DNA from: Marasmius tenuissimus
Taxonomy: Eukaryota > Basidiomycota > Agaricomycetes > Agaricales > Marasmiaceae
DNA: 64,000 bases
Reading direction: 5' to 3'
NCBI GenBank assembly: GCA_029532415.1
Contig: JAQOTA010000053.1
Location: 6,650,941 to 6,714,940 of the forward strand
The position numbers and the translations under genes are program-made. Below the pieces are notes generated by a model. The model made no database searches and was not told where the DNA came from. It saw nothing but the letters and a program-made list of their open reading frames with translations. The number at the start of each line of letters is the position of its first letter. The stretch's first letter is position 1. This document shows positions 46,319 through 57,692 of this stretch, piece by piece.

Positions 46319-49300
46319 TTACGCCTGCTCAGCCAAGCACCTATCAACCGCTTGGTTGATTACCCCCTTCTTCGCCGTCAAATCCATCCCGAAATGCTCC
46401 TCCAACTGTCGCCTCAGCTCTCTCTTCGTCACCGTGTTCAAATCCACGTTACTGAGGATACCTCGCACAGCGTTCTCAATCTCCGCATCCGACGGCATTC
46501 CCGGTGGGCTCGCATTCGGGCTTCTCGAGTCAAACGGAAGATCTAGATAGTTTGACCCAGGTCTCGAAGGCGTTGGCTGATGCAGCATGCTACTCTGAGG
46601 CGCACCGAACGGTGTCATCGGAGCCGGCATACCATACTGCGACATCGGGGTGTTCCTTCCAGACTGGTAACCAGGTGGAGGGTACATCCCTTGCGAAGGA
46701 GCGGGGGAGTAGCTACGTTCTTGACCGACACCGAATGGACCTCCTTGGCCATGGTAGATAGTCTCCCTGCCGTAGATGGAGGCGGTGTGCGATTCGGCGT
46801 AACCGTCATTCTTGAACTTGGTAGGGGGTACCCAGGAACCGATGCTGTGATTGGACTCCTTGTCCCAGAGTTCGTTTTCCTGTGAGAGTAATGCCGCGTC
46901 AGCTATAGCAAGCGAAGGAGGAGTCAGACGAAAACATACGTAGTCACTCCAAGACTTGAGAGGAATAGCTCTCGGGTCGAATTTTCCTTCGTCCTGTAAG
47001 GTAACGAAACATCAGTAATCATCTCGCGCCAAACGAAGAAGAAAAGCGCGACGTACGTGAACGATCATCTTCTTTCCAGATTCTCCAAGCACCAAACGTG
47101 TCTGACCCCACGAGAAGTCGTCCATTCTCCAGAAGGAGTACAGAGGGAGGAAGAACGTGAAGGCTGGGATAGCGAGGATGTAGAACAACATCCACCCTAT
47201 CATGTCCCACTTCCGACGGAGGATGAAGACTAGGGCTTGAAGACCGTAGATGGCGGCCAACATAATAAGAGACTGCACCGGCACAGCCTGATCACCACGA
47301 GCGACGTTGACGATGAGATAGGTGAGCTATAGTGCAGGAACGGAGCCGTTAGCAAGAACGAACGATGAACGAACATGAAAGGGGAAACAACTCACGTAGA
47401 CGACCGTAACGGGCTGAATCAAGGTCGAGATCAAGTCAATCATGACGACGAATCTCATAGAGAAACAGCAGAAACCGCAAAGTTGATCCAAGAAGATAAG
47501 CTCTCCCAAGTTGTGCACCGTCGAGTTGATCCAACGACGACGCTGGGACAAGAGAACCTTCCAGTCGTCTGGGGCAACCGTGTACGCGTGAGCATCCCGA
47601 ACGAACTGGGTCTTGTGCAGCGGGAAGTGCTTCAAGAGCAGCGTCGTGAGATAACGATCCTCTCCGAGATGGAGAAGATTCTTCATGTGGAGTGTGTCGA
47701 CGCGGTTCTCGGAGTAGTCTTGGATGACTTGGTTCGAGATGAGGAGAGGCTTGTGGGTGTCGGGAGTACGAAGACGGTAGAGGGTGAAACATCCAGGAAG
47801 ACAGGTAACCGATCCGAAGAGGGACTCGAAGGCTTTCGCCATGTGATGGGAGATGAAGTACTCGTAAACCTGCATCATAGTGATGATGGACTGCTTGGCG
47901 TTTGCGAGCTCCGTCTCACCACAAGCACCGAGAAGCTTCTTGTCGTGAATCATACTAGAGGAAGCCGTTAGCGCTTGAAGCACGAATGGAAAACGAATAC
48001 AGCATACGCAGAGATCAAACGGTTCACGGAGAACTTGTCGACAGTCGTATCGGCATCAACGGTGAAGAGGTACTCGTAGAACGTCGGGTTGACACCAATA
48101 ACATTCTTGATCTGGTGATACATCTCCAGCTCGAGAGGATTCATCGGAGCATTGAAGTGGACCTAAACGAACAAAACGGTGAGCACGAAACCATCTCCAA
48201 AGACCACGAGGCACGTACCTTGTTCAAGAAATGCATAACCACCATCTGCGAGTCACGCTTTCCACGATTACCCGGCCTCGACCGCTCGTTCGGCTTCCCG
48301 ACCTTGACGACGACGAGGTACGGCACAACGTGTCCAGAACATTCGTAAAGTCCGGAGTAGACCTTCCCCATGTTGTGCTGCTTCGCTCCTTCTCCCAACG
48401 AAACAAAACTCAGCGGCTCCGGGTCCAAATTGGGGTCAGCTCCGAGGATATCCAAGACGATCCGAGGTGTGGGCCTGTCGTTGCCTGAACCGACGATCAT
48501 ACCGTCGCAGATGACAACGAGAAGTTTCCGTTTGTCGTCGTACTTGAGTTGGGCCAAAGAGTCGATCGTTTTCCGTAGCGACGAATCACCTTCCGTATAA
48601 CAGGGAACCTGGCAAATAACGAACTTGTCGTGGTCCTCAGGCGCTCTTGGACTGCCGAAGTTGATGGAGGCGAGGAATTTGAACCCAATGACCGAAATCA
48701 TGATGATGGAGATGGCGAGGAGGATGTACGTCGCGAACTGACACTGGGCGCTGTTCCGGTTATCGACCTTTCCAATGGTGAAGATGTTTCGGAGGCAGGT
48801 CTTCTGACGAGCGAGGATGGCACTGTCGATGTTGAGGTTGTTGAGCTGCTTGGTGATGTCCCCGCCGTCGCTGTTGAAACGGAAGATGTCGATAACGGCT
48901 GAGTGCATGAAGTCTCGATCTCCGGAAGCACCGTCGGGGGGAACTTCGCCGTTGGGTGCAGACAGACTACCGGAACTCTTGATGTAGTCGGTAACGTCGT
49001 AGATGAGACCGTTGTAGACGCCGACGGACCGAGAAGAATGAGCCATGTTCTTGATTTCCTTGGGAGAGTAACCGACGAAACCAACACGAGCGAGGTAGCG
49101 CATCGTGATCATCTGCTCGTAGTACCAATCGGGCCGGGAATCGTTGGTGTAGGAACGGAAATCATGATAGAGAGCGTTGGGATCCGAGTTGTTCTTCGGG
49201 TTGAACGAGACGAAGGGGCTGAGGTTTCCGTTGATACCGTCACAAACGGCACTGATCTAGAGAATGAGAGGAGTTAAAGAAACACGCGAAGCAACAAGCA

Positions 49301-52300
49301 AAGAGACATACCTGCATAGGGAACATATCATCGATGGGTTTACCCCCGTAAGCCAAGACCTTCTTTGGTTCAATGACCGGCACAGCCCTCTGATGGAACT
49401 GCGAGAGCTTCGTCAAGTCGAAAACCTCCCCTCGTATAGCCGTCATGACATTATCCGGGTTGTTCTGGAACGAGTGACCCGACAACTCAGTCGTACTGTA
49501 TACGTGCTGAGTCGGACAGATCAACAGCCCGAGGACGGCGATAACGAAGATGGAACAACCGCAAGCAAACCAAATCATCATGTTGAGAGCGAGCTTCTCT
49601 CTCCACGCCTGTCGAACGTCCAACCGCTTCATGCGACCGATGTAGGTCAAGCATGGGTTCGGGAGCCACCACGTCAGGATCCAGCACAAGGCGACCCAAC
49701 GACGACGAGCGGAGCTTTCCTTGACGACTTCGGTCGTCTCACCCTCCTGAACTTCGCCGGGAAGAGCTTCCTTATTGGCTAAACCAGCCTTCTCAGCGTT
49801 GTGGAACATGTTACGTGAGGGGGCATAGCTCTCCGAGCCAAAGTTGGACGCCGAATCGTCTCTTTGGCTGGTCATCCGGCTGCGGTCGTCTTCACTACGG
49901 AGGGAACGGTTTTCGTCGTATTCGTCGTCGTACTGGTCGGCACGAATAAAGGGGGAAGCGTTGGAGACGAGAGGTAGTTGTTGACTGGAAGGGTTGAAGG
50001 CATCGCCGTAGCCGGCAGCCCAAGGATCGTCACCTTCGGCAGCGTCGAGACCGGGAGAGTGGTAGGGAGCATAAGGATCAGCGAGGGCACGAGGACCGAG
50101 TCCTGCCTCTGCCTCGGCGTCCCGTAAACGGTTGCGTTTCTGTTCCTCGACGTCCCGCGAACGAAGTTGATCTTCTAGGAGGTGAAAGGCCACTTGCGAG
50201 AGGTAGACCTAACAAATGAATCAGGAAGTCGTTCAGCGAGAGAAAGAGAGGGGGGAACTGTACCTGTTGATTCCCGAGAACAATGTCCATGCTCTCCAAA
50301 CCAAACGCCGTCCTCGCCTGCTGCACTCTCTCCTTCTCGGTACCCTCCATAACCCCAACCTCTGCCATTCCCTCCCCATACCTCTCACAAAACTCATCCG
50401 GCGTCATATTAACCTCAAACACAACCCCACACCTCTTCGCAATCTCCGCCAGCCCAAAGCTCCGTACTTGCCCTTTCACACTTCTTCCCTCTAACTGATT
50501 CGGAAGCTGGGAATCGTTGGGGTTGACACAGAAGACGTGCCATGCCTGAGCTTCGTCCAACGTCTCGAAGAGCGTATCCAACGCCGCTCGGAATTCTCCC
50601 GCAACACATCCGCCAGGTTTCGTAGCCGCTTCGTCATCCTTCCCGAAGGGAGACTCTTCACCGACCATTGTATCGGCACTCTCGCGGACGGTAGGCATAC
50701 GACGAATAGTTCCCTTCCTCCTCATGGAAGGAGCACGCATGGGCTTGACGTTCTGCTGAGCACCAACGATGGTCTCTTCGTTGCGAGGGTGAACCTGCAT
50801 AGCGATGGCCTTCCCACTGAAGAGGGCCTTGACAAACGGATTGATAGATCCTCCGGTTTCTCCTCCACCTGAACCGACACCGACGGCACCGGCGTCACCT
50901 GCACCACCACGAAGAAGGGAAACGAAATCCGAGTTGAGCTCGTGCTGGTTACGCTCGAGGAAGTTCTCGGAGGAATAGGTGACGGGGCCGTTGAAGTGAT
51001 GGACCGTGAACGTTGGGTAACCGCTACGGTCGATGGAGCCGGTCTTGAAGGAAGAATGGTTGCCCCAACGTTTCTGGAAAGCTTCCACCATCGTATGGTT
51101 GGTCTTCTTCGGAGCCCGCTTCGCTTGGTCGTCCATGATGTGAACGAGACCACCTGGCTTGTTTTGGAGAAGCCGGACACATTCGGTGTTGTCGAAGTAG
51201 GTGACTTGGGGGACATAGTCGGCGATACCTTCGCTTTGGTACTCGGGGAGGTGGGATTCGAAGAGTTTCCGTTGGGTCCAGTGGTGCAGACGTTCGTTGG
51301 CGAAGTTGATGCAGAACTGGTCGAGGGAATTCGGGCGGGAGGTCATGTTCTGGGGACCGGGGAGGTCGAAGAGGGCGAGGAAGGTGCTGAAGTCGTCTTT
51401 GCAGAGCCGTTGGTTAATATGCTCGTTCAACCAGGCGAAGAGGAGGGAATAGAGGGACTTGGCCAGCTCGTCTCGGTTGTCGGAGGCACCGTCGGGGTCG
51501 AGGAAAACGGTACACATCTCCTTCTTCACCAACTTGGACTTGTAGGAGAGACAAGCCTCAAGCTCGCTCTGTTGGACACCGAGGAAGTCGGCGACGATAC
51601 CGCAGACGTCCGTATTCCTAACGACGGCGGCATCTTCGTTTCGGTGACGGTCGACGGTGAATTCGAGGTTGCCGAGATGGAGGATTGCAGCGAGGAGCTG
51701 GCAGGTCTGGGCTACGTGACGTTTGGAGAAGCCGATCGTCTTGAGCGCAACCTTTAGCTGCTCAAACCGTACAGAATCGTCATCCCTCGCAGCACCACCA
51801 CGAGGCGCAGTAGCACCAGGCCGCTGCCCCAGATAACGGTACTGAGTCTTGTCGTCGAGGTGAAGGTGGGCCCGTTCCTCCTGCGAGGCACCAGCGACGA
51901 GGTAGTAGAAGATGTGAAAGTTGCGTTCACCGCTCGGGGCACCAGCAACACGATTCTTCTCGAGGTAGTATTCGAGGGTCTTTGCACCGGTAAGTCGACC
52001 ACGATCCGAGAACTGGAGCTCGGTGTACTTTCCGAATCGAGAGGCGTTGGGGTTGAAGAGGGTACGTGCGTTACCGAAGGATTCGAGAACGAAGTCGGCT
52101 GCTGGGACCTGGCTGGCGAGCTTGGACCCCTTCTTTCCGGGATTGGAAACGGAGAGTTCGAGGATCGTTTTGATGGCAAGACGACGGGACTCGGATTTTC
52201 CAGAGCCGGTTTCGCCGCTGTGAAAGGAATGGAATCAGTAAGGTCTAGAAACGCCGAAAGAGAAGAACGAAATGTATGGAAAGAGAAAACGGCATAGCCA

Positions 52301-52721
52301 TTCGGGATTACAATCTGCAGCACGGTGACGGTCACCGTAGACCGCACACGGGCACGAAAAAAAAGGGCAATAATGCAACTAAAGCTCACCTAAAGACAAT
52401 GGCCTGGTCCTGCGTGGTCCTCTTCATGTGATAGTAGGCATTGTTGGCCAGTTGGAATATGTGGGGCGGCTGGAGTTCCTTGTTCAAGGTCGTATTCCGG
52501 TACTCTGCAGCATACTTGTGCAAGACCGAATCCGCGTTCGAAGCGACGTATTTGTGGGGGTTGAAGGCGACCAGGCAGCTCGAGCCAATGTTGGTGTATA
52601 TGATATCGGTCATAAACCTTTCCCTGAGGCAAGCGACAATCACATCGTCGGATATGTTGGAGAGCTTGCTGAGGTCGTTGACCGACTCGAGGCGTTGTTG
52701 GAGCGTCGACTGCCGGTTCAT
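46319..52721 (-). CDS. Chitin synthase with N-terminal myosin motor-like domain and DEK-C tail
   Basis: A 1939-aa model from exons 52721-52390, 52217-50264, 50208-49312, 49256-48219, 48162-48008, 47954-47396, 47326-47057, 46993-46940 and 46879-46319; all junctions keep phase. It polymerises UDP-GlcNAc into chitin at the plasma membrane. The myosin motor-like domain spans about 1-700 with P-loop SGETGSGKS at 111-119. Two helices follow at about 920-970, then a cytochrome b5-like segment ([11 protein letters not shown], about 1018-1061). The catalytic core has DAD (1443-1445), GEDR (1556-1559) and QRRRW (1596-1600), then C-terminal helices ([31 protein letters not shown]) and a DEK-C domain (about 1880-1935). 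Length and order match Mcs1-type enzymes of basidiomycetes (class V/VII). Intron 1, just before the P-loop, is 172 nt against 53-69 nt elsewhere. Confidence 0.95.
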
Positions 52722-53517
52722 GATGGCCAGTCAACGTTAGAGGGCGAGTAAACTGCCATTGCCGTCGAGTAGAAATCGTTAGTTTATCGTTTGTCCCTCC
52801 TCGCCCAAAGGCAAAGCGGCAACTCACCTAATTCCCGTATTCTCCCACCAAAACTGGTTCAATCCCTTCCTAAAGCGATTTTGACCAAGTATAAAAGGCG
52901 TTGAAGAAGGAAAAAGAGAGAATGGAGGGAGAAAAAGGAAAGGTGTCGGTGGTGGGGGAGAGAAAAACGGATTGGTTGTCGTCGTGACAGCCAGTGACGA
53001 CCGAATGGGAATCCACGTGGAGACCCTGGGAAACCGGCAATTATGCCGTCCCGACTCACGGTCCGGGCTCTTCGCGTACCTTTTTCGTTTCTTCGCCTCG
53101 ACTTCGATGTCGATTTGTGTTCGAGCATTCTATCTTCAGCTTGCCTACCTTTTCTGCGTGTCTTTGCCCTTCTTTTTGCCCATCAAAACCTACAGAAAAG
53201 TCACTCGGTATGAAATTTCATTTCCGTGGCAACGGCAACCAATCCCCGGAGGGCGGGGCGGAACTACGAAGAACGAACTGCACGAACTCAGCGAACCGCG
53301 CGAACTGAGTGAACTGTAAGTGAACTTTTTGGTAGGGCTGAGCAGGATGCTGTAGGGTATGGTAGGGTCTGGTAGGGTCTGCAAGTGAACCTGAGAGAGC
53401 GTGGGGGAGGAGATAAGTAATTATTTTTTCTTATATCTAACTCCAAACTGGGTGAAAATTTCCCATCTATGAACACGAGCTAAGGAAACCTTTCCACCGG
53501 ATCTCCCGTCGTTTATT
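52722..53517. other. Presumed promoter and 5' UTR of the chitin synthase
   Basis: No coding frame is seen. On the minus strand, pyrimidine-rich tracts (C/T runs at about 52885-52965) precede the gene, as is common at fungal promoters. The 53280-53320 segment has short GAACT-type direct repeats. No TATA element was identified with confidence. Confidence 0.4.
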
Positions 53518-53981
53518 ATGAGTAGTAAATATGCTGATAAGGTGCTGCTTGAGCAAGGTAAGTACGTTGTTTTGGAGGCCATTGCTAGAGTACTGAGATC
53601 TGAGAATCAGTACTGTCGACTACAGTGAGCATGATATGTCCGAACATGGCAATTTTCCCACGGGCTTCTTCATCGCGCGAACGGAGCTGCAACTCCAAGA
53701 GCATTCCTCTGGACCCAGAGTCCGCCATCCGCTACCAAGTCATTAATCATGCCTTTGAGAAGGCGAGGTACACATCTCATACCACACTTTTACGACTTAC
53801 ACTGTCTGTTCGTCTCTCAATCACTGAGATCAGTCTCGAGGACAACGTGTCATATATCACTCTCCCAGCCTCCTCAGGCCCCGATACACCTCCTAGGCCA
53901 TGCTACAACACAGTAATCTGGTGTCTATGGAGGCTGTGGGGTTTTCGTGCCAAGGGGTTCTTTCAGAAGGAGAATTGGTGA
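53518..53981 (+). CDS. Hypothetical 131-aa protein, two exons
   Basis: Exons 53518-53557 and 53626-53981 join over a 68-nt intron (GTAAGT...TACAG) in phase. The start reads MSSKYADKVLLEQ. The second exon contains YQVINHAFEKARYTSHTTLL and ITEISLEDNVSYITLP before a Trp-rich end. No domain was recognised. The C-terminal ~25 residues look non-native, so the gene may be broken or continue through an unrecognised intron. Low confidence. Confidence 0.28.
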
Positions 53982-56462
53982 CCAAAAGTTACCAGTTCAC
54001 CCAGTTCACACGGTTCGCGTGGTTCACGTGGTTCGATCTTCGCGGTTCCGCCCCTCTCTGAATCCCCGTCAATACGAAACCCGATCATATGCCAATCCGA
54101 ACATTGTCAGCCGGCTTACTCGCTCAACGTCCACTATGAACTCGGAGTTTATATCTCTTCCTACAAGACTACGGTTTTTGTTTTTTCGCAAGAGCACCAA
54201 CGAGCTCTCTGACCAATCACGTCTTCAACCAGGAGTGGATTTTCATACGGCGAATTTTGCTCGAGGATCGGGCCCATCTGTACCTGAGGAAATGGTCACA
54301 AATCATCTTGTACACTTGTCAATATTCTCCTTGTTTCGCCGTCGACGCTCTCTATCTCACATAGTCGATGGTATCCGTTCCTCCAGCTCCCTCAACCGTC
54401 GATCGTTTATTCAGCCTAGTCCTCTAGGGTTCAAACGTTCAACGTTATATAGTTGTCGACGCTACGGGTGGAAAGCACGGTCTGGAACATCGTGAGTCGT
54501 CCTGATTCCTTCTCGTACACAAGTAATCACCCCATTTCATAGGTTTGAGTTCACGTCGGACTCATTTTCTCCAACTTGACATTAATCAAGCTATCAAAGT
54601 ACTTGTTCCGCGTTTCATCTGAGGATCCTCTCTCCCTTAGGGTTCATGAAGCAAATTGCTTCAGCCTCCAGCAAGGAAACCCCACCGAGAAGATCCGTTC
54701 GTTGCTTTGATGCGTACCGTTGTCAACGCCTTCTTTGACACGATACTACGCTCATGAGTGGAACCTTGATGGACGGTCATGCCCGTTCCGAGGAAAAGTA
54801 AATCGCCTACTATTTTCTGACCCCGCCGATCTCTCGCCCACCCCCTCCACAAGGGACTCCACCCCACTCGCCCCTCTTAGAGAACTATACCCTTTATTCG
54901 GGACACCTCTTTACCTGCTCTATCGGCGTAAACGATCTCTGTTGGGTATACAAGAGCCAGCAAACAGGTCGAGGATTGCGCTCGACAACTACAACTGCTC
55001 CAAGTCAACGATCTCCATCCCATTCTGCGCAAAAAGAATCATAGACTCCCGAATCTTCAAGTCGCAAAATGTACGGTTCGTCGTTCTACCGTTTGTTTAT
55101 AGGCTTCCTTTGAGACTACGCTTTCCAGACTTTGAGGATGAACATGAACATCTGTCACCGCTGGACTCGGGCGGTTGCGAACTGCCAGGAACGTTAGGCC
55201 CCCCGTTTTCCAGAGCCGAAAAACTTGACCGTCGTTCTGCTCGGAGAGACTATATCCAGCGTATCATTTCCCCCCCTCTACGAATACTAGCGGGATAGAC
55301 GGCGGAACTAACCTTCCAAAGGCCTAACGGTGAAGACGAAGGTGATTGTTCAATCTATGTCGTGAATCTGAAACCAGCGATATGGTTTCTCCGGACTCTG
55401 ATTGGGGAAAGGTGATTGTCCCTGTTCGGTACGGTTCAAGTCTACAAGAGCATTGACTAAAGCTGGGATTCACGAGACTGATATGGCCTCTAATCTTCGA
55501 GCTATCAGTCTTGACGCCACCGCACGCAAAACGAGTTATAATCCTCAATCAAGACACGGAACAGTTAACGTATGTCGACGCCCTTCCGTTCTTGAATTCC
55601 CTCTCATGTTTTTTGGAAACGTAGACCTTTCCTCGTTCTAAAAATGGACTGAAGGTAAGGTAATGTTTCGCTTGTCAGCGCGAGTCCGTCTGATCAACTA
55701 GATCTCTATCTTGTCTAGGCATCCGCCCGAGATAGCTATCCGTGCTTGTGCTCAACGTCAATCGAGTACCGATCTCGTTAAGAGTCTTGACCTCCCTCGA
55801 CAATCGTGAGAGAGGTGAACAGAGGCATGCTCATGTTGGCTGGGAAGCTGCGCTCCCAACTGATCGGTGAGTATTAACCATCCATATTTGGCTGAGTGGC
55901 GTAATAAAGAACCTTTCGTTTTCCTGCTCGCAAATTACTACGTTCGTGAGATCATAGACGAAAACGACCATCCTAGTAGTCGATCAATTGTAAGCAGGTT
56001 TGCGCACATACGATTTGTTTTCAGCCGTGAAGGTTTCCTTCGTCCAATTTACGGTTTCTAGAGTTCGTGAGTATCTTTCTCACCAGTTGACGTTAACCGG
56101 CTGACATTCTTATGTCAGGAAGGGACTTCAATTTTTGCACCGCTTGTAAGTAGTATTCTTGGAGCCCGGAGCTCAAAAAATTGATCATAATGCGCCGATC
56201 TCCGTGCAATTGTTTTAATTTTGCCTCGATGCCTCGCGGACGGACCATACCGATTTATCTTTCGGCATTACCGATATTCCCATGGATCGTGGCCACCCCA
56301 TTCTCTCAAACAGGAAACTCACCATGTATATAGCACGATGCAGCTGACTAACCTCGCTTCTCTTATTCTCTTGCACTCATGTCGAAAATTCCTGCCCTTC
56401 GGTCACTCTCGCCTCATAGATCTCCCAGTTCAGAACAAATAGACCCTCCTCTCTACAGGTAG
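53982..56462. other. Unresolved region with protein-like fragments on the plus strand
   Basis: Plausible pieces occur in all three plus frames but do not form a phased chain: NVHYELGVYISSYKTTVFVF (about 54135-54195), QEWIFIRRILLEDRAHLYLR (about 54230-54290), RYIVVDATGGKHGLEHR (about 54450-54500), and a 190-codon frame at 54720-55298. A TAG at 56460-56462 separates a short ATG-led frame (from 56379) from the gene at 56463-57692. This may be the decayed 5' part of that gene or one or more broken genes. Confidence 0.35.
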
Positions 56463-57692
56463 GAGCTTCTTCACCGAGGCCACGGCATTGTCCTTACCTC
56501 TCTCTTTACAATCAGCTGCCGAGAAGCCATCGCAGTCATTACCAAAAGTCTCTCTCAACTGGACGACTCGGGCAGCATCGCGGACAAATTACTTGACCTG
56601 CGAATCGCCGCAGGAGAGCTCGACTCCTTTCTAGGCGAACTCGAATTAACCCCAGGCGCTTGGTGAGTGTGTTCTGCGATGCCATGATGCAAATCTTGAC
56701 CCCAACCCTGCACGTTCAACTCTTTCAGCCTTTCATGGTATAGAACAGAGGGCTCCGACTGTCTTGTACAGATCTTGATGACCGGAGCACCCCATGAACT
56801 TACTGCTACTGCTTTCCGAATGCTCCTCGAGAAGGGAATTAATCATAGTGTACCCAGTGACTTGGCCGACGGCTTAACAACGTTTGAAGTCATGTTTAGA
56901 TACGCCTACCGTCTCAGTCTGTTCTGTCGCCCTTTCTTTTGCTCGATCTGCATTGACCCAATATACCTCTAGGAAACGAAAATACTAGGGAAGGCTCCAC
57001 CGACATGTCAAAAGTCCCCGATTTCGGGCTTATACCCAGAAGGAGGTCAATAGAACTGGGTTGCTCAGTGCCAACCGAGATTTCCGTTGGCCTACCCGAA
57101 ACCTCACTCATTGAAAAGGTCGAGCGCTGGCTAAGTGAACATCCCTATGTGAGTGTGATTCCCTCGGCACATCTGAAAGTGCTTACTTTGAGGCCAGGTA
57201 GAGAGTGCTTTCAGCGTCCGCATTGACACTGAAACTGCCGATGGGGCTATTACGTTCACCGTGAGGGATCCAACTGGTGTACGTGAAGTCTTCAAGATTG
57301 CAATTTGGAAAGGCATGTCCCTACAGGACTGCGAAGAAGCTGTTTCCGATTGGAATGTTCTATTTGGGGACTTCTTCATCCGGGATCAGGTCTTTGAGTA
57401 CACGCGCTCACAGCTCAAAGACGATTTGTACCACCTCGCAGTGCAGGAAGAGCCACTGGAGCCAGAAAACTTGATGGAATTACCTGTTGAAATCACTGAT
57501 CTGATGCTCAAGACGTTTGTGGACGAAGCCTTTTTGGATATGCCAGCACGTCAGCCAGCACCCCGAAAAAGGCCCACGGAAGATGAGAACACTGAGATGG
57601 TCAGAGCTTTCGAGGAGGGGCTGGCTGAAAGTCGGAAATTGCATGAACAGAACAGGGAGAGGAAAAAGCGCCGCCATGGTAGCACAATGTAG
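56463..57692 (+). CDS. Unknown protein with basic, NLS-like C-terminus; 5' end not resolved
   Basis: Four exons in phase (56463-56662, 56729-56910, 56973-57148, 57198-57692) give ~350 residues. It starts ELLHRGHGIVLTSLFTISCR, has helical acidic segments (LDDSGSIADKLLDLRIAAGE; MTGAPHELTATAFRMLLEKG), a central IELGCSVPTEISVGLPE stretch, then TADGAITFTVRDPTGVREVF and a charged C-terminus with ENREMV-like helices ending RERKKRRH, a likely nuclear localisation signal. No family was recognised. The first exon has no start: the same frame is open upstream to an ATG at 56379 but is cut by TAG at 56460-56462, directly after a CTACAG. Either this is a splice acceptor (GTAG) or the gene carries a nonsense mutation. 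Confidence 0.5.

Noticed and set aside
47375..49277. Plus-strand frames of 120-200 codons opposite the chitin synthase catalytic exons
   Set aside because: These are antisense shadows of exons carrying DAD, GEDR and QRRRW. They have no features of their own.
50942..51757. A 271-codon plus-strand frame opposite the chitin synthase
   Set aside because: It lies antisense to the myosin-like exon, whose conserved motifs are on the minus strand. The codon bias of that exon leaves the opposite frame open.
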